Positions 35,350 through 47,100 of a stretch of 64,000 nt of DNA are shown piece after piece. Below the pieces are notes generated by a model, which worked only from the letters and a program-made list of their open reading frames with translations, ran no database searches and was not told where the DNA came from. Within the stretch, counting starts at the first letter, position 1; every line of letters begins with the position of its first letter. Origin of the DNA: Phoronis australis. Taxonomy: Eukaryota > Phoronida > Phoronidae. Both the position numbers and the translations under genes were made by a program. The stretch lies in NCBI GenBank assembly GCA_002633005.1, contig NMRA01000817.1:23518-87517 (forward strand), written 5' to 3'.

Positions 35350-35671
35350 TATCTCCATAGGCAGAGTAAGGGGGGGGGGGCAGGGCCCCCCACCTTGGCT
35401 GCCGCAGGAAAATTGAAACAGCAACAGCGTGAAGAAATACCAGTAACTAGAACCGGTATGGGATGAGGGGGAGGGGGCTCAGATTCCAGAGCAAATGTGT
35501 TCCCGATTTCTTTTTTTAGTCCACCGATAGATTTCCTGAACGGAAGGTCCTGAACCGAACCCCCGCAATTTACAACTTTCGGGCCCACGTGCACATACAA
35601 TCGCGTTTTGTCCTATTCCCCGAGGCAACATGTTGCCCCCCCCCCGTTATGGTTTCCTAGATCCGTCACTG
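35350..35671. mobile_element. G-rich interspersed element
   Basis: It opens with a GGGGGGGGGG run then a TTGGCTGCCGCA box and closes with a C-run and CCTAGATCCGTCACTGG, an approximate reverse complement of GGCGGAT-type edges used by other elements in this window. The box TTGGCTGCCGCA followed by AAAxAGCAA also occurs at 36517, marking a second member. The class is not determined. Confidence 0.4.
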
Positions 35672-36493
35672 GTCTTACATAAAACCTCCCACGCTGATAT
35701 GACGTGCTTGCGGTGGAAAATGCCGGTTCGTATCCGTCTTTTGAGGAGTGGGCTATTATCAGTATTGGAAGCGACGATTGGGCGTCGGCGTAAAGAAATC
35801 CTCAATTGCTAAGACTGGTTCGATAAAAACTGCCCGGGATAAAACTCAATCTGCGTACTGATCGGCCGAGCATGTCTCGATATGCGACCTCTCATCATGC
35901 AGAACTGCTCGGTCTGGTAGGCTTCCTGGATTGCTTTTTGTGGGGAGCCTCTAGACTAGTATACACTTTGCCTATAAAGCTCATTTTTTAGTTGTTCAAA
36001 CGTGATACTAAGATTTATGTAGCTTTAAAAAAGAATGTGAGTTATTTCTGTGCTTGTTACTACACCAGACTTGTCGTCTTTTATAACCACACTACAGCAT
36101 AGTGATCACGCTAAGTTAAAGATTAAGTGAAAGCTACCATTATTCGATGAAAATACGAAACGTTCAACAGAGGGTAGGCCTAACTTAAATGTCTTAATGA
36201 TGCAATTACAGCGAATACCATGCAGTAATTTAACTTGGACACAACCGTATACCTACCGGAGCTAACTGCTTGCCTTCGACAACTAAGTTGAAGGTTTTCC
36301 TTAGATATGAACCTAAATATTTCGCTGGATGATTAGAAAAGCATATACAGTGTTATCGACTCGACCTACTTTACTCGGGGAATCCCATCAGTTGTGACCT
36401 ACTTTTCATTTGGCAGAATTTAGCAGACGGCAGAATCGGTGAATCTTCACTGATTTTATTGGAAATATGACATCTATGGCATCGTATATCTCA

Positions 36494-36620
36494 TAGGCGG
36501 ATTCAGAGGGCCCCCCTTTGGCTGCCGCAAAAAAATAAAACAGCAAGAGCTTAGGGAATTGTTGAGTTTATTAATTAACCCCGGTAATTAAAATTATACG
36601 AATGAAACAAGATTTAAATG
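36494..36620. mobile_element. Second member of the TTGGCTGCCGCA element family, partial
   Basis: Starts AGGCGGATTCAGAGGG, then a C/G run, TTTGGCTGCCGCA and an A-rich stretch containing AACAGCAA, in the same order as 35350-35440. The right edge is unclear. Confidence 0.4.
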
Positions 36621-39130
36621 TGTGGAGTTTTAGTGTTTTGGGGGTCTCAGATCCAATTTCAAGTGTCAAATTCGGAACACGGCGCATTCGTAACGGAACT
36701 ATGGCTAAGTATAGGCTCTCCCAGGCGACCGGCAGTGGCACTGCGCACTACGACTCCGTTTCTGTCGTCTGCTCTACGGTGCAATGAAGAAAATTTCTTC
36801 ATTTTTTAAAGAAAATGAAATCTTAGTGACGATGAAAAAACAGAAGCTGCTGGTAAGATGAGAATTTTAATCGAAGCCTTGGTGAATCACTCAGAAACTC
36901 GTAATACTCTCTTTGTCAAACTTTAACTTAAGACGATTTCCAAAGCAATCCCGTCATTTTTGCCAACACGAAAAACGGATTTGGTCATTTGGGCATTTGA
37001 AGACTATTTTAAATACAGCAAATTTTTTATGAACCGATTGCACGAAAGATAAAACTTGTAATAAGCATTACAAAAAGAAGTAGGTTTCGCGCGCAAATGC
37101 TGTGAACTATAGACCCAATTCACGCCGACAGGAGGCGCGTTCCAAAACGAGGCTCGCTGCAATAGCTCTGTTGGCTTATCGGCATAGCTGTATTTCAGTG
37201 CGTTGCTCCGCCGAACGGCTAGACAAAATACGGACACTCAACTGTTTGCTTTACAATCCCTAAAGACGTTGAGATTCGGAAGCGTTGGGTCGTTGCCATA
37301 CGCCGCGACGAAGCAAAATATGTCTGTGTAAAATTTATAAATGTTTTCGAAAAGTAAGAACGTATTTTGTCGCATCTCGGTTGCCAAGCATCATAGTAGG
37401 CCTGCGACCGGATAATGGGCCAGCCAGGCTGTGTTTTCATGACTACTTGTTGAACATTATAATTTTTCTTTCCAAAAAGGACAGGGTCCTCAATCCCTCG
37501 AATTTGGGGCCCAATATTGGCCCTATTTTTCTCTCAAAAATATTGAAATATCACGCGAAATTCCCCCCACGAGGGCATAAAAAATTCCCCAAGTGAAAAA
37601 TTCTCTCTGAGTTCACATCACCTGTAACCACACAGGTGACAAATTTTAAGAGCACAAAAGGCTACTTTAAATTGAGACAGAGCCTATGAGAGCTTGCAAC
37701 AGGGCGGGGATGCTATTGATGGTGATCGGGAGGTAGATTGTTCCCCTCACTCGGTGAAAAGATCCGCCCTCTCAGTAGGCACTGGCACCTTTTCTCTTCA
37801 GATGAACGAGGCTCCTGGAGAAACATGATAACTATGATTGCTTTATCCAGTTAACTGAAATTGAGTTCTAAAACGAGATCATGCTTTGGACGAACGAATT
37901 AAGTGTTTTAATTTTAAAATTCGCCTTGGTCAAGATTGATATTTGAAACCTAACACATGAAATTGACGTAAGTAAGAATTGCTACAACCAAGAAAGCAGA
38001 ATTGATGGTCAAATAATTTTGATCTTCAATTGCGAGCCTGGCTTTCTTTGTTAATAAAAATATATTTAATAATATCAATATTCTTTCAGATCAATGACAA
38101 ATCAACTGTTAGTCCCACTGAGTGCATACCTCACCAGGGTAAGGCTATGCTTGATGTTAATATTCTTGATCAACAAATTAAACCAGATGTGACTAAATTG
38201 CTCATGACAGCCACCACTGTCGAATATGTCTTTTGTGTGCGCTCTTTAAGGTCGGCTTTCGGCGCCGTCACCTGTTGCCTTATTGGCCATTTTCGTTCCC
38301 GTAGTTTTTCTTCTTCCAAGTCTAACAAGCGATCGAACTGTTCTTTGAAGTTGTGCACATGTCACAACAAGATATCAGAGTTGATTTCATTTCCTTCAAA
38401 GTTCAAGTTTAGTATCTTAATACCAGAAAACCGAATTTCATAAAAAATTTGCTCCTGCGAAGCTGTCATCATACCCCGACAGATGAAGTAAAATTTTAGG
38501 AAATAGCGCGTGTTGAGCCGCTGTTTTCTTTGTTACAAAAGGCTGAGAATTATGAGATAAAATAATGTTTACTAGCTTGTTTTTCACTTAAACGGCTCCA
38601 GCGAGCAAGGTGTCTGTTGACACCCAGATATGTGCACGCTCCCCTGCCGGTTAGTTGAGCCCTACATGTTGATACAAACTTCGCGACGAAGTACCCGAGC
38701 TATGTGAAATTTCGGAGTCTAACGGAGCTCAACGCACAGTGCTACTGGTACCTAGCTGTATTTTGAAGAATATCTTCATCCAGCTAGCTTGCTGGCTAAG
38801 CCCCGGGATGAATCAACGTCACAGGAAAGAAAAGCGCAAAAATTTGTGAGTAGGCACATGTTGATCTGTCGACTGGGCTGGCACGGCTAATGACCAAAAT
38901 CTCGTTGTGCTATACAGTCTCAGTGACGTCACGAAAAACAGCGCTTGCAGTGGGACTTTACGGAGCTAATAATTTTTTACTTTTCAAAGTAAAAAAGAAA
39001 AATACTGTGTCAGTTTCGTGGCTAGTTCTCATAAATAATTACGTGCACATTATTTCTTTGGCTCACTGTTATAGTCTTTTCGTGACTGGAAGTTTAGTTT
39101 CCCAACTCAAGCTGGTTTATGTTTGTGCCA

Positions 39131-39304
39131 GTCCCGGCGGCCGTGACGGGCCTAGTGATCGGGTTCCGAGCCACTGGCCGGGATAACGAGTCAGTCCGGC
39201 CGCGACGGGGCTGATCGGGTTCCGAGCCACTGGCCGGGATAACGAGTCAGTCCGGCCGCGACGGGACTGATCGGGTTCCGAGCCACTGGCCGAGATAACG
39301 AGCG
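39131..39304 (+). repeat. GC-rich tandem repeat, 56-bp unit, three copies
   Basis: Three units contain GATCGGGTTCCGAGCCACTG and the junction GATAACGAGTCAGTCC. It is strongly GC-rich against AT-rich surroundings. The last two units are nearly identical. Confidence 0.93.
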
Positions 39305-39443
39305 TGTAGTGTATTTAGAACTCAAAAAAATCACAAGTCGAAACCACACAGATCTAGGTTCTCCTGTCTGTATTTCACGGAAGAATACTTCGAATTTATC
39401 TCCGAAGAGACCCCAAACTTCCATAATGATAAATTGTCTTGAG

Positions 39444-39489
39444 AGACCGTCCGGAGCTAGTTGGTATATGGCGCAAGTCCGGACGGTCT
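39444..39489. repeat. Perfect 12-bp inverted repeat (hairpin)
   Basis: AGACCGTCCGGA at 39444-39455 pairs exactly with TCCGGACGGTCT at 39478-39489 across a 22-base loop. Confidence 0.85.
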
Positions 39490-40230
39490 GAGGTCAACAA
39501 AAAACCACAGTTCAATTGTGCGTGTACACCAATGTGATAAACGAGAGTAGTTCTACTTGCTGCGTCAGTTGCAGGTATGCTTATCTCTTTTATGTATGGC
39601 ACACAATGTGAGACCGGGCAAAGTGTTTTCAAAATAATGTGGATAAATCAGTGGAGTGTGAGACCCCTGAGGTCCCTGTCAAGTCCTCACGACAATTCTA
39701 CATTATGTGCTCCGCGGGACCTTGGTTAATTGACCTGCCGAATTTTGTAGGCTACGGTGTGTCCAAATACCAATAAATCCGTTAACAGCGAAATAAAACA
39801 ACACGTTTTTATAAGAACTCGGTGTATTTTTAAGAGTTTTACATCGAAGTTTTACGATTTATTGGTGTTAAACGATGAATTCAACCCATGAGCTGACACC
39901 AGTAACCCGTGTTGTGAACTGCTGAACAGACTGCGTGTGAAACCAATGACGTCATTGGATAATTTCAACACCTCCGTCTGCCGTCATGTGTCAGGTAACG
40001 CAACCGTACGTGCCGTTATCGAGTAGAATTACCCGATCTAAATTGATGCAAAGTAGGTTGTTTTTTGGGTGGCATTCTCCTTTAACGTCGTGTAGCAAAA
40101 GTGTATTTGCCTCCGCCGGGCGTCTTGTTTGTTTGTCTGGTGTCACGTGCCCTTTCGCAGGGAGGCAGAGCTTGTGATATGTCATTTATCCCCAAGAGGT
40201 GTTTCATGTCGGCGCATGTGCAAACTCCAA

Positions 40231-40371
40231 TCATTGGGATTTGAACACCAAAAAGGAACTACATGTAGCTGATCTCAAATGACTCCACGCAACGGCCATC
40301 CTCAATCCTTTGTCTTCCTCCTGGCCTACTGATAGCTCTTTAAGCACGGGGGCGTTCGACGTCGACGCCAT
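40231..40371 (-). CDS. Possible small divergent ORF or first exon
   Basis: An ATG in good context (TTCTCAAAATGGCG on the minus strand) opens a 46-codon frame starting MASTSNAPVLKELSVGQEED. It points away from the large plus-strand gene whose ATG is about 600 bp away, so the two could share a bidirectional promoter. I recognise no homolog and no clear downstream exon, so it may be chance. Confidence 0.22.
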   Translation of the reverse strand: MASTSNAPVLKELSVGQEEDKGLRMAVAWSHLRSATCSSFLVFKSQ

Positions 40372-40968
40372 TTTGAGAATCACATGACTCGAAAAAACAG
40401 TTGTTTCTGAGGAGATCTTGGTGTTTCTAAGAGAGCTTGTTTTCATTTAGGTGCTGAGTAGACAAGAGTTGATAAGATTTACGATAAACTGAATACACGT
40501 ACACTATACAAGCTGGCGAGGCGCTTAATTAGGTCGAAATCCGCCAATCAGCATTGTTGGGAGCGTACACATTATCAGAGGTGGGTTATCAACCGCGTGT
40601 ACAAGTGCTTGTTTTGTTACATTTGTTCGACTGGTTTAGTAAGCAGCAAACATAGATCTAATCAATAATTACTAATCATCCGATAATTGAATAGACCAGG
40701 CGAATGCTACTGTCAATGTTCAAATGGACCTGATCAGCGGCATGCCATATCGGCAACGAAAAGGAATGTTGTTTTCCACTATTTTTGTCAGCAGCTAAGT
40801 TGGTAAAAAAAACAGGACTGAACGTGAAAGTGCACTGCAGCTTCGACGATGAAACGAGATCTTCGGATGAATCTGAGAAGAAATTGACTGGCCCCACGCA
40901 CTATACTGCATGTAGTGATCGATCGCGCTGTCTGGCGGAATTAATTGTCCAAAGTCCGGTCATCAAAA

Positions 40969-41103
40969 ATGCCGCTCGTGCTTAGATACCGTCACGGGAG
41001 CGGCGGAATCAAGCGACAACCGTTCTTCCCCGATAGCGGGGTTAATAGCAGTATGACGGACGATGTGAGCAGAACGACCAGTACGTCCAGTGGTACAAAA
41101 ACG
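40969..41103 (+). CDS. First coding exon of the IQ gene
   Basis: 45 codons starting MPLVLRYRHGSGG, rich in Ser and Thr at its end (TTSTSSGTKT), followed by donor GTAAGA in phase 0. A TTTTTGTCAG acceptor-like site at about 40789 suggests that the exon may begin there, after an upstream non-coding exon. The ATG lies 24 bases after an in-frame TAA. Confidence 0.65.
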
Positions 41104-44100
41104 GTAAGAATTAGTGCTTGGCCTCGAGTAGGCGCTTATCGAACGTCTTGTCTCAGTGGCAATGGAGGCTAACGACATGTTCAGAAGAAGGATTAAATTG
41201 AAGCCCCAGTAAGAGTGAGCAAGCGTAACAGCGGCGATTAAAGCGGCATGAAATCCATGTCTCCTGACAAAAAACAAATTTTGGTTTAAGTCACAGTGCC
41301 GTTATATAATTGGTCTCATCCAGTCCTCTACTCGGTCTGGACTGGAGTGATTGGTGTACACAGAAGACCTGGCAATATCATTATTTTTTCAGACCAAGCT
41401 CGCAAATTTCGAGTGACATCGTGACGTTAAATTTTATGGGCCTCGTCTGAATAAATAACAAACTGTCAGTTTTTCTATTTCGCCGGAAGTCATTTCTCGT
41501 TTGCGTAAAATGAGTTCATTTGGTAACCGTAAGTGGTCTTAATCAAAACATGTTTTTAACAGAAAGCACAGGGTTTAATGCCACTTTAAGTGAATGGTAG
41601 AAATGAATGCACGCGCTGCGTTCTCACTCCAGCTTTTTCTCTAATTAAAATTAACTGAAAACCAAAAATTATTGTTGTCGCAGTAGCTTTTATAACTGAC
41701 GTACAGTATCTCTAGTACACCTCCAATGTGTTATCGTTTGCATAGTGCTGTTTACAATAAACCTGGCATCTTAAACAGGATCCCCAAATACCCTGCATGT
41801 ACTTTAAAATTATTAATCACGGAAGCCAACTGTTCCATCGCGTACAAAAATATTTAGTTAAAAGTATAGGACTAGCTGTTTCCCTCGGCCATTCTTATCA
41901 ACACCGTCATACTCGGATACAAGATGCAATGTTAGGTTTCAATCAACAAACATGTACAAGACGTCGCTTAAGAGACGGACTCTAGCCAGTCAAAAGCATT
42001 TGTCATTATCACTGATTATCGCAAAGAAATATAAAGGTCATATCAGGATTTGGTGACTAAACACTTTTACCTGAGCAGTTTTAACATAACTGAGAGTACT
42101 TAAATGAACATTATTGGGGTTACTGACGTATTTGAGATTATTGGTGGACGGGGTAGTCATCTTGAAATATTTGACCAGAGCTACATTGTAGGGTTCAACA
42201 AAGTCCGTTATTTTATTACAAATCGCCAATGCTCGCCGTTGTCTGCCCGGCAGACATTTACGAAAGAAACGAACTTTTGACTTAGGTCGCTTCCTGCAAA
42301 TGAAATAGTCAGATCCTGTCCCTTTCTCAGATGAAAAATGATTCCTGAGTTTGCAAAAAACTATCATTTTGTTTTTCGTTTAGATCACAGTGACAAGCCA
42401 ACTTGTAGAGCCTCACCTGAACCAATTTAACAAAACGTCAGATTATTCCAAGACCTAATCTTATCTCTAATTTAACTAATCAACGTTTTGAGACAAATCA
42501 TAACGGCGCGTGTCTAAATCAATTTTGTTATTGAAGATGAGCTTAGTACCTCTTTAAATACGCTTAAAATACTCCGCCCGTCATTCACGGAATGTGATTA
42601 ACGTCTGCCAGTACAGCGTTGGGCAACGACCACGAGATTGCAGAGTGAAGTTCGTGGCTCCGCATGCGAGTTCGTGAAGTTTAAGGTTTGGTGTTTAGAA
42701 AAGGCTGCGTCAAAAGATTGCCAGTATTGCTGACCGCAACGTTTCCCATAATTGATATTTATTTAATTTTTGTTTATCCCTGTCGCATAAGAATATCAAA
42801 TACGTTTATTTTGAATATCGAACAAACAGAAATGAAGGGGTCATGTTTAGAGAAAATTCTACTGAAGAAAAATTATAAGAGGAAAATGTACACGTACAGT
42901 GTAGGTAGATATTCTATCTATTGGTCAAAAATAGAAATACAATAAGGTAACCCACATCCTTCTAATATTTTAGTGTGGTGGAAGTTTTATTTTACCTGTT
43001 ATGATATGCTCTATATCAACGAGATATAGGACAGCTCAAAAGCGATTTTATCAGTAATCGCATTTGGGTGACGCCCTGGCTTACTAAAACAAACTAGTAG
43101 AATCTGCGCACCATGGTACAACGTAAAAGCCTCTTACTGTATGCTATCTATATGAGGTGCATTCCAATATGTTTCAACTGAACAATGGAAGTGAATTTTG
43201 TTAATGATAATTCTGTTGGTATTTTCAGAAGACGCCTATATCTCTTCCCAGGAGCCCAACGCCTCTCTCCAAAGTTTCAGTTGACGGCAACAAGCTCCTT
43301 CTAAACGGTCGCCATGGTAACAATACATCAGCAAGACCAACGTAAGTTATTCTTGGGTACACTTCAGCCAGCATTCCAGATTAATTGAAGGTACGTTATC
43401 GGCGAGAAAAATAATTTTCTGAGATCTGCCTCTGCGCGGAATGGAACATAAAACACCGGCCGCGGTCGTGGTTTACTATCGAGGCTAATAATCTCAGTCA
43501 ATATGTAACACATTACAAGTATTTTAAATGTAATCAAGTGGCAAGTCTTGGCTATTCGTAATGAAATTACAAGAAACGCCGAATGTTGCTGTTTTATAAT
43601 TCTTGCTGAAGTTTATAGATGTAACTTTATTCTAATCTCAAAGACACGTTTTTCGGCTGTAAAACCGATTGTGCCCCTTAATATATACAGAGCCATACTG
43701 TCCAAGTGCTGCGATTCCACGTTACTGAGAACGTTTGAAAAATACTTTTTCCCTAAAGTATCCCTTTAAACCGCCAGAAATCGGTTTTTTAAGTAACTTA
43801 CGACAATCAGTGTTTTGATGAGGATATTTTGCCTCGCACTACTGAACACTTTACTGCGAAATATCGCCATGAATTACGTGACTGCATTATTTATTAATTT
43901 ATTGTGATATTTACAATGAGGATATTCCCATCAGAGCATAATGTCATGAAGTGCTGTGCTGGCTGGTCTTACAGAGCATGTCATAAGTGCCGTGCATGAT
44001 CCTGTTTGTAAGCCTTTATGTACCTGTGTAAGGAAAATTACGTAATGTTGCAGGTATAAGTGACTTTTTTCCTGTATTTTATTTAAACTAAAAACGATTT

Positions 44101-47100
44101 ATTTTTCTGCTTTACTTGTCAGAAAAATTGTCGGCCAGGGGCCTTAATTGCTAAGTTAACGAAAAGTGTCCAGGTCAGGTACTCCTCGTCGTTAGTCTAC
44201 GTAGATGGACCAGAAGAACGCGCTCATTTACACATGTATTCATGTAATCAAAATCTCGGTTTAATGATCGATTATATAACCATAAATAGGCCAGCTGATA
44301 GTGATTAAACAAAGCTACCTCAACATAAATTATTCAGTAGCCCTGGACTGGTTGCATAGACACGGGTCTATGGCGATTGATCTAACTGCTTTTGTGTATG
44401 GTTATGCCGAGAATTTTCATTAGGGATGTAAACTCGACCAAGTGTAGTTTGAAGAGTCATGAATGACGAGGTAAATATCTTCTAGGATATACAGAACAAC
44501 AGCCACAAAATTAAATACACCTGGACCTGGGCTTTAATAACTCTTCTCTCCACCGGATTCGATTGGCACGCATAGGGTAATCAGTTGAACTCGAATCGTA
44601 CTGCTTAAAATTTCGTGTCAGAGTATGAGTCGAAGCTGAATTCGGAGATTATACCATGGGCCCAAGACGTGTGATAAGTAATGATTTTGTCACCAGTCTT
44701 TGAAAAATTGGACAAGCTGAACACCTACGTATGTACAACAAAAGGGCGTCGGTTATTTAGTTATAGAGCTTGGCTTGATCCGTGCTGTGATCCGTTCACT
44801 CTCCGATGTCCGATGCATTATTCACGGAGTCAAACATCATCGGCTGATGAGCTTGGTCGAGATAATTCCAGGAGGGATACTTTTACATTGTCAGAAGTGT
44901 TTTTCTTGCTCGTCATCGGATCCGGGCTATTGTGAATCTGGCGCCTGTGTTGTTGATTTGGTCTAACTACCGTGACAACGGCTATAAAACACAATAACGT
45001 GTTTATCGTAGCATTTGAAACAGTAGTTGGACTGAGCATTGCAGCTATTGTCTGGGGTTTCATTTGTTTTTGATTCTACGAAAGATTAATGTCACATACA
45101 TTTTTAAGGCCCCACTTTAAGACCGAACTTAGTTCAACCAACTGGAAGACGTTATTTTAGTGCCACTGATTTGTCTCCAGAACAAAGACTCTTACAGTCT
45201 AGCTGCTGTTAGCATACAGATATGCCTATGCTGTTTCTTTACTTGATTTTTTTAAACCGCATGTGTTTTCGGGTGTACTTGACGACTGTGCATAAATTTG
45301 CCTTGCGTCTTCTAATCTTCAAGGCACCGAGCGCAGTTTTGTTCTTTTCATATTATTGATTAAAATTCAATTTCTTTCAGGTCTGCCGGGGACGATCCAG
45401 GGATGGAGAACGATAAGGGGTCTACTCATTCATCTTTAAATTGCAACTTCGAAAGTTTACAACCGACCAACATGGAGCAGAAATGTAAAACAGATGCAAC
45501 GGAACCAGCAACCAATCTGTCTGTCAATGAAGTTGACAGGACACCAGAAATAGATCCACTTGTGAGTAACAAAGACAGGAAACTGTATACAAACAGCAAT
45601 TTGCCGAAGAATAGCGCTGACAGGAAGTCTCCTAGTCTTACCACAGGGCTAAAGCTGTTAGGTCTTCAAGAACGCGATAAAGGAACAGGAATAAAAGTCT
45701 GGCTACAAGAAGCTAAAAACTTTGAAAGACAGTACAAAGCATCGGCCCAGTCTTCGTCCGGCCTTCCTCGATCTTCGTCATCGAATTCATTGTCTGGAAA
45801 AGGCCATAAAAAATCCGCCACTTCGCCGTCTATCCCTGGCGGGCAAATGAGAAGGTCCCATACCGAATCTCAGCTCTCAAAGAAGAGAAATCCTCGAGAA
45901 CCACCTAAATACATGCCTAGCTACTCTATGACACCCGTTCCAGATTCGCTGGATGGAACTAAGGTAAAATCAGCAGCAGGCGTGTCCAGCGACATCTAAC
46001 GCAATATTTGTCGCATTAACACTACAGCTTCTGTTGTCCCACAGTGTCACGTTCTGGAAAAGTTTTCTAATACACGCCTTATTTTTTTTAGCTCAGAATC
46101 GTTGCGTGATATTTCTAAGCTCGTATGCGTACGCCTATAAGCTTTCTTATTCTGGCTCTGGCTTGTCTTAGCCGTTCTTAAAATTGTTTTTTTCTCCTTT
46201 CAACAACTTCTCTTCTTTAGGTTATGTATGTATATATATACATATATATCCACCGATAAAACAGTTCATGTTCATTTTTCGATGTCATAGTGCGATTGCG
46301 TTTGTTAGAATACGTCATTACCACTGAAACAGATGTAATTCTTTTTCGTGTTGTGAATAAAATATTTAAGTCGCTGCAGGGGAAATAATTTGGTTTTTCA
46401 AGAGGCATGGAACGCGCGAAAGCTCTTAAAAATAACTTTTAAATATTAATGACGACAGAAACATCTCTCAACGTCTAATACAGAGTAAGTTACTTTTCCC
46501 TGCGAGGGCATTTCAAAAAAATCACGATTTTTGAAATACGAGCGAGGGAAAAACTCTGTGGTTACCATACAGTTTCTAATGTCCGTGAACAGTAATAAAA
46601 AATCTTTACGAACAAACCCTAAAAGTGCCTGGTGAGCAGGTTGAATTCGGTTTCAGTAGCAGAGAACCACTTTCGATATTGTAATAAAGATTGTTCCCAG
46701 CTTCTTAATTTGCAACCACACGCCAACTACAAACTTTGGGCCCCATTTTTGATTCGACTACTTCTCTGGTGATACTCGTGCGCTTGCTTACTTGTTCAAA
46801 CTAATGGTTTTTCAGATTAAACTGTCAGGGTATTTTCATCATCAAATGCCCCGACACAAGCGCGATCGATCAAAGTCTGTGCCAACAAGGACGAAACAAA
46901 GGAACACGAAAGAAACCTATCAGAAGCCAGAAGCCGATCCAAAGCGACCCAGGCCGTGGATGGAGAAGACACCCCCTCTGTCGGATAACACGGACACTTA
47001 TGTGGGTAAGTGGTGTTGACTGACGGCGTCGTTACTCCTTTGTCTTGGCTGTTCTTTACAAGACTTAGCGAGTTGCCACAGGCTCAAGCGCTAGGAGCGA

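Larger units (their letters stand above)
31491..40230. other. Gene-poor 8.7-kb intergenic region with repeats
   Basis: No gene recognised with confidence. It contains a pyrimidine tract with an assembly gap, G/C-rich interspersed elements near 35350-35670 and 36494-36620, a GC-rich tandem repeat at 39131-39304, and a 12-bp hairpin at 39444-39489. A minus-strand frame at 38170-38358 has coding-like composition but no identity. Confidence 0.5.

Noticed and set aside
40785-40985. 66-residue frame upstream of the IQ gene as its N-terminus
   Set aside because: Out of frame with the well-supported MPLVLRYRH exon and lacking an ATG start; more likely 5' UTR.
45426-45644. Minus-strand frame opposite exon 3
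   Set aside because: Shadow of the coding exon on the plus strand.
46222-46252. TATATATA palindrome as a regulatory site
   Set aside because: It is simple AT dinucleotide sequence in an intron, with nothing else to support a function.
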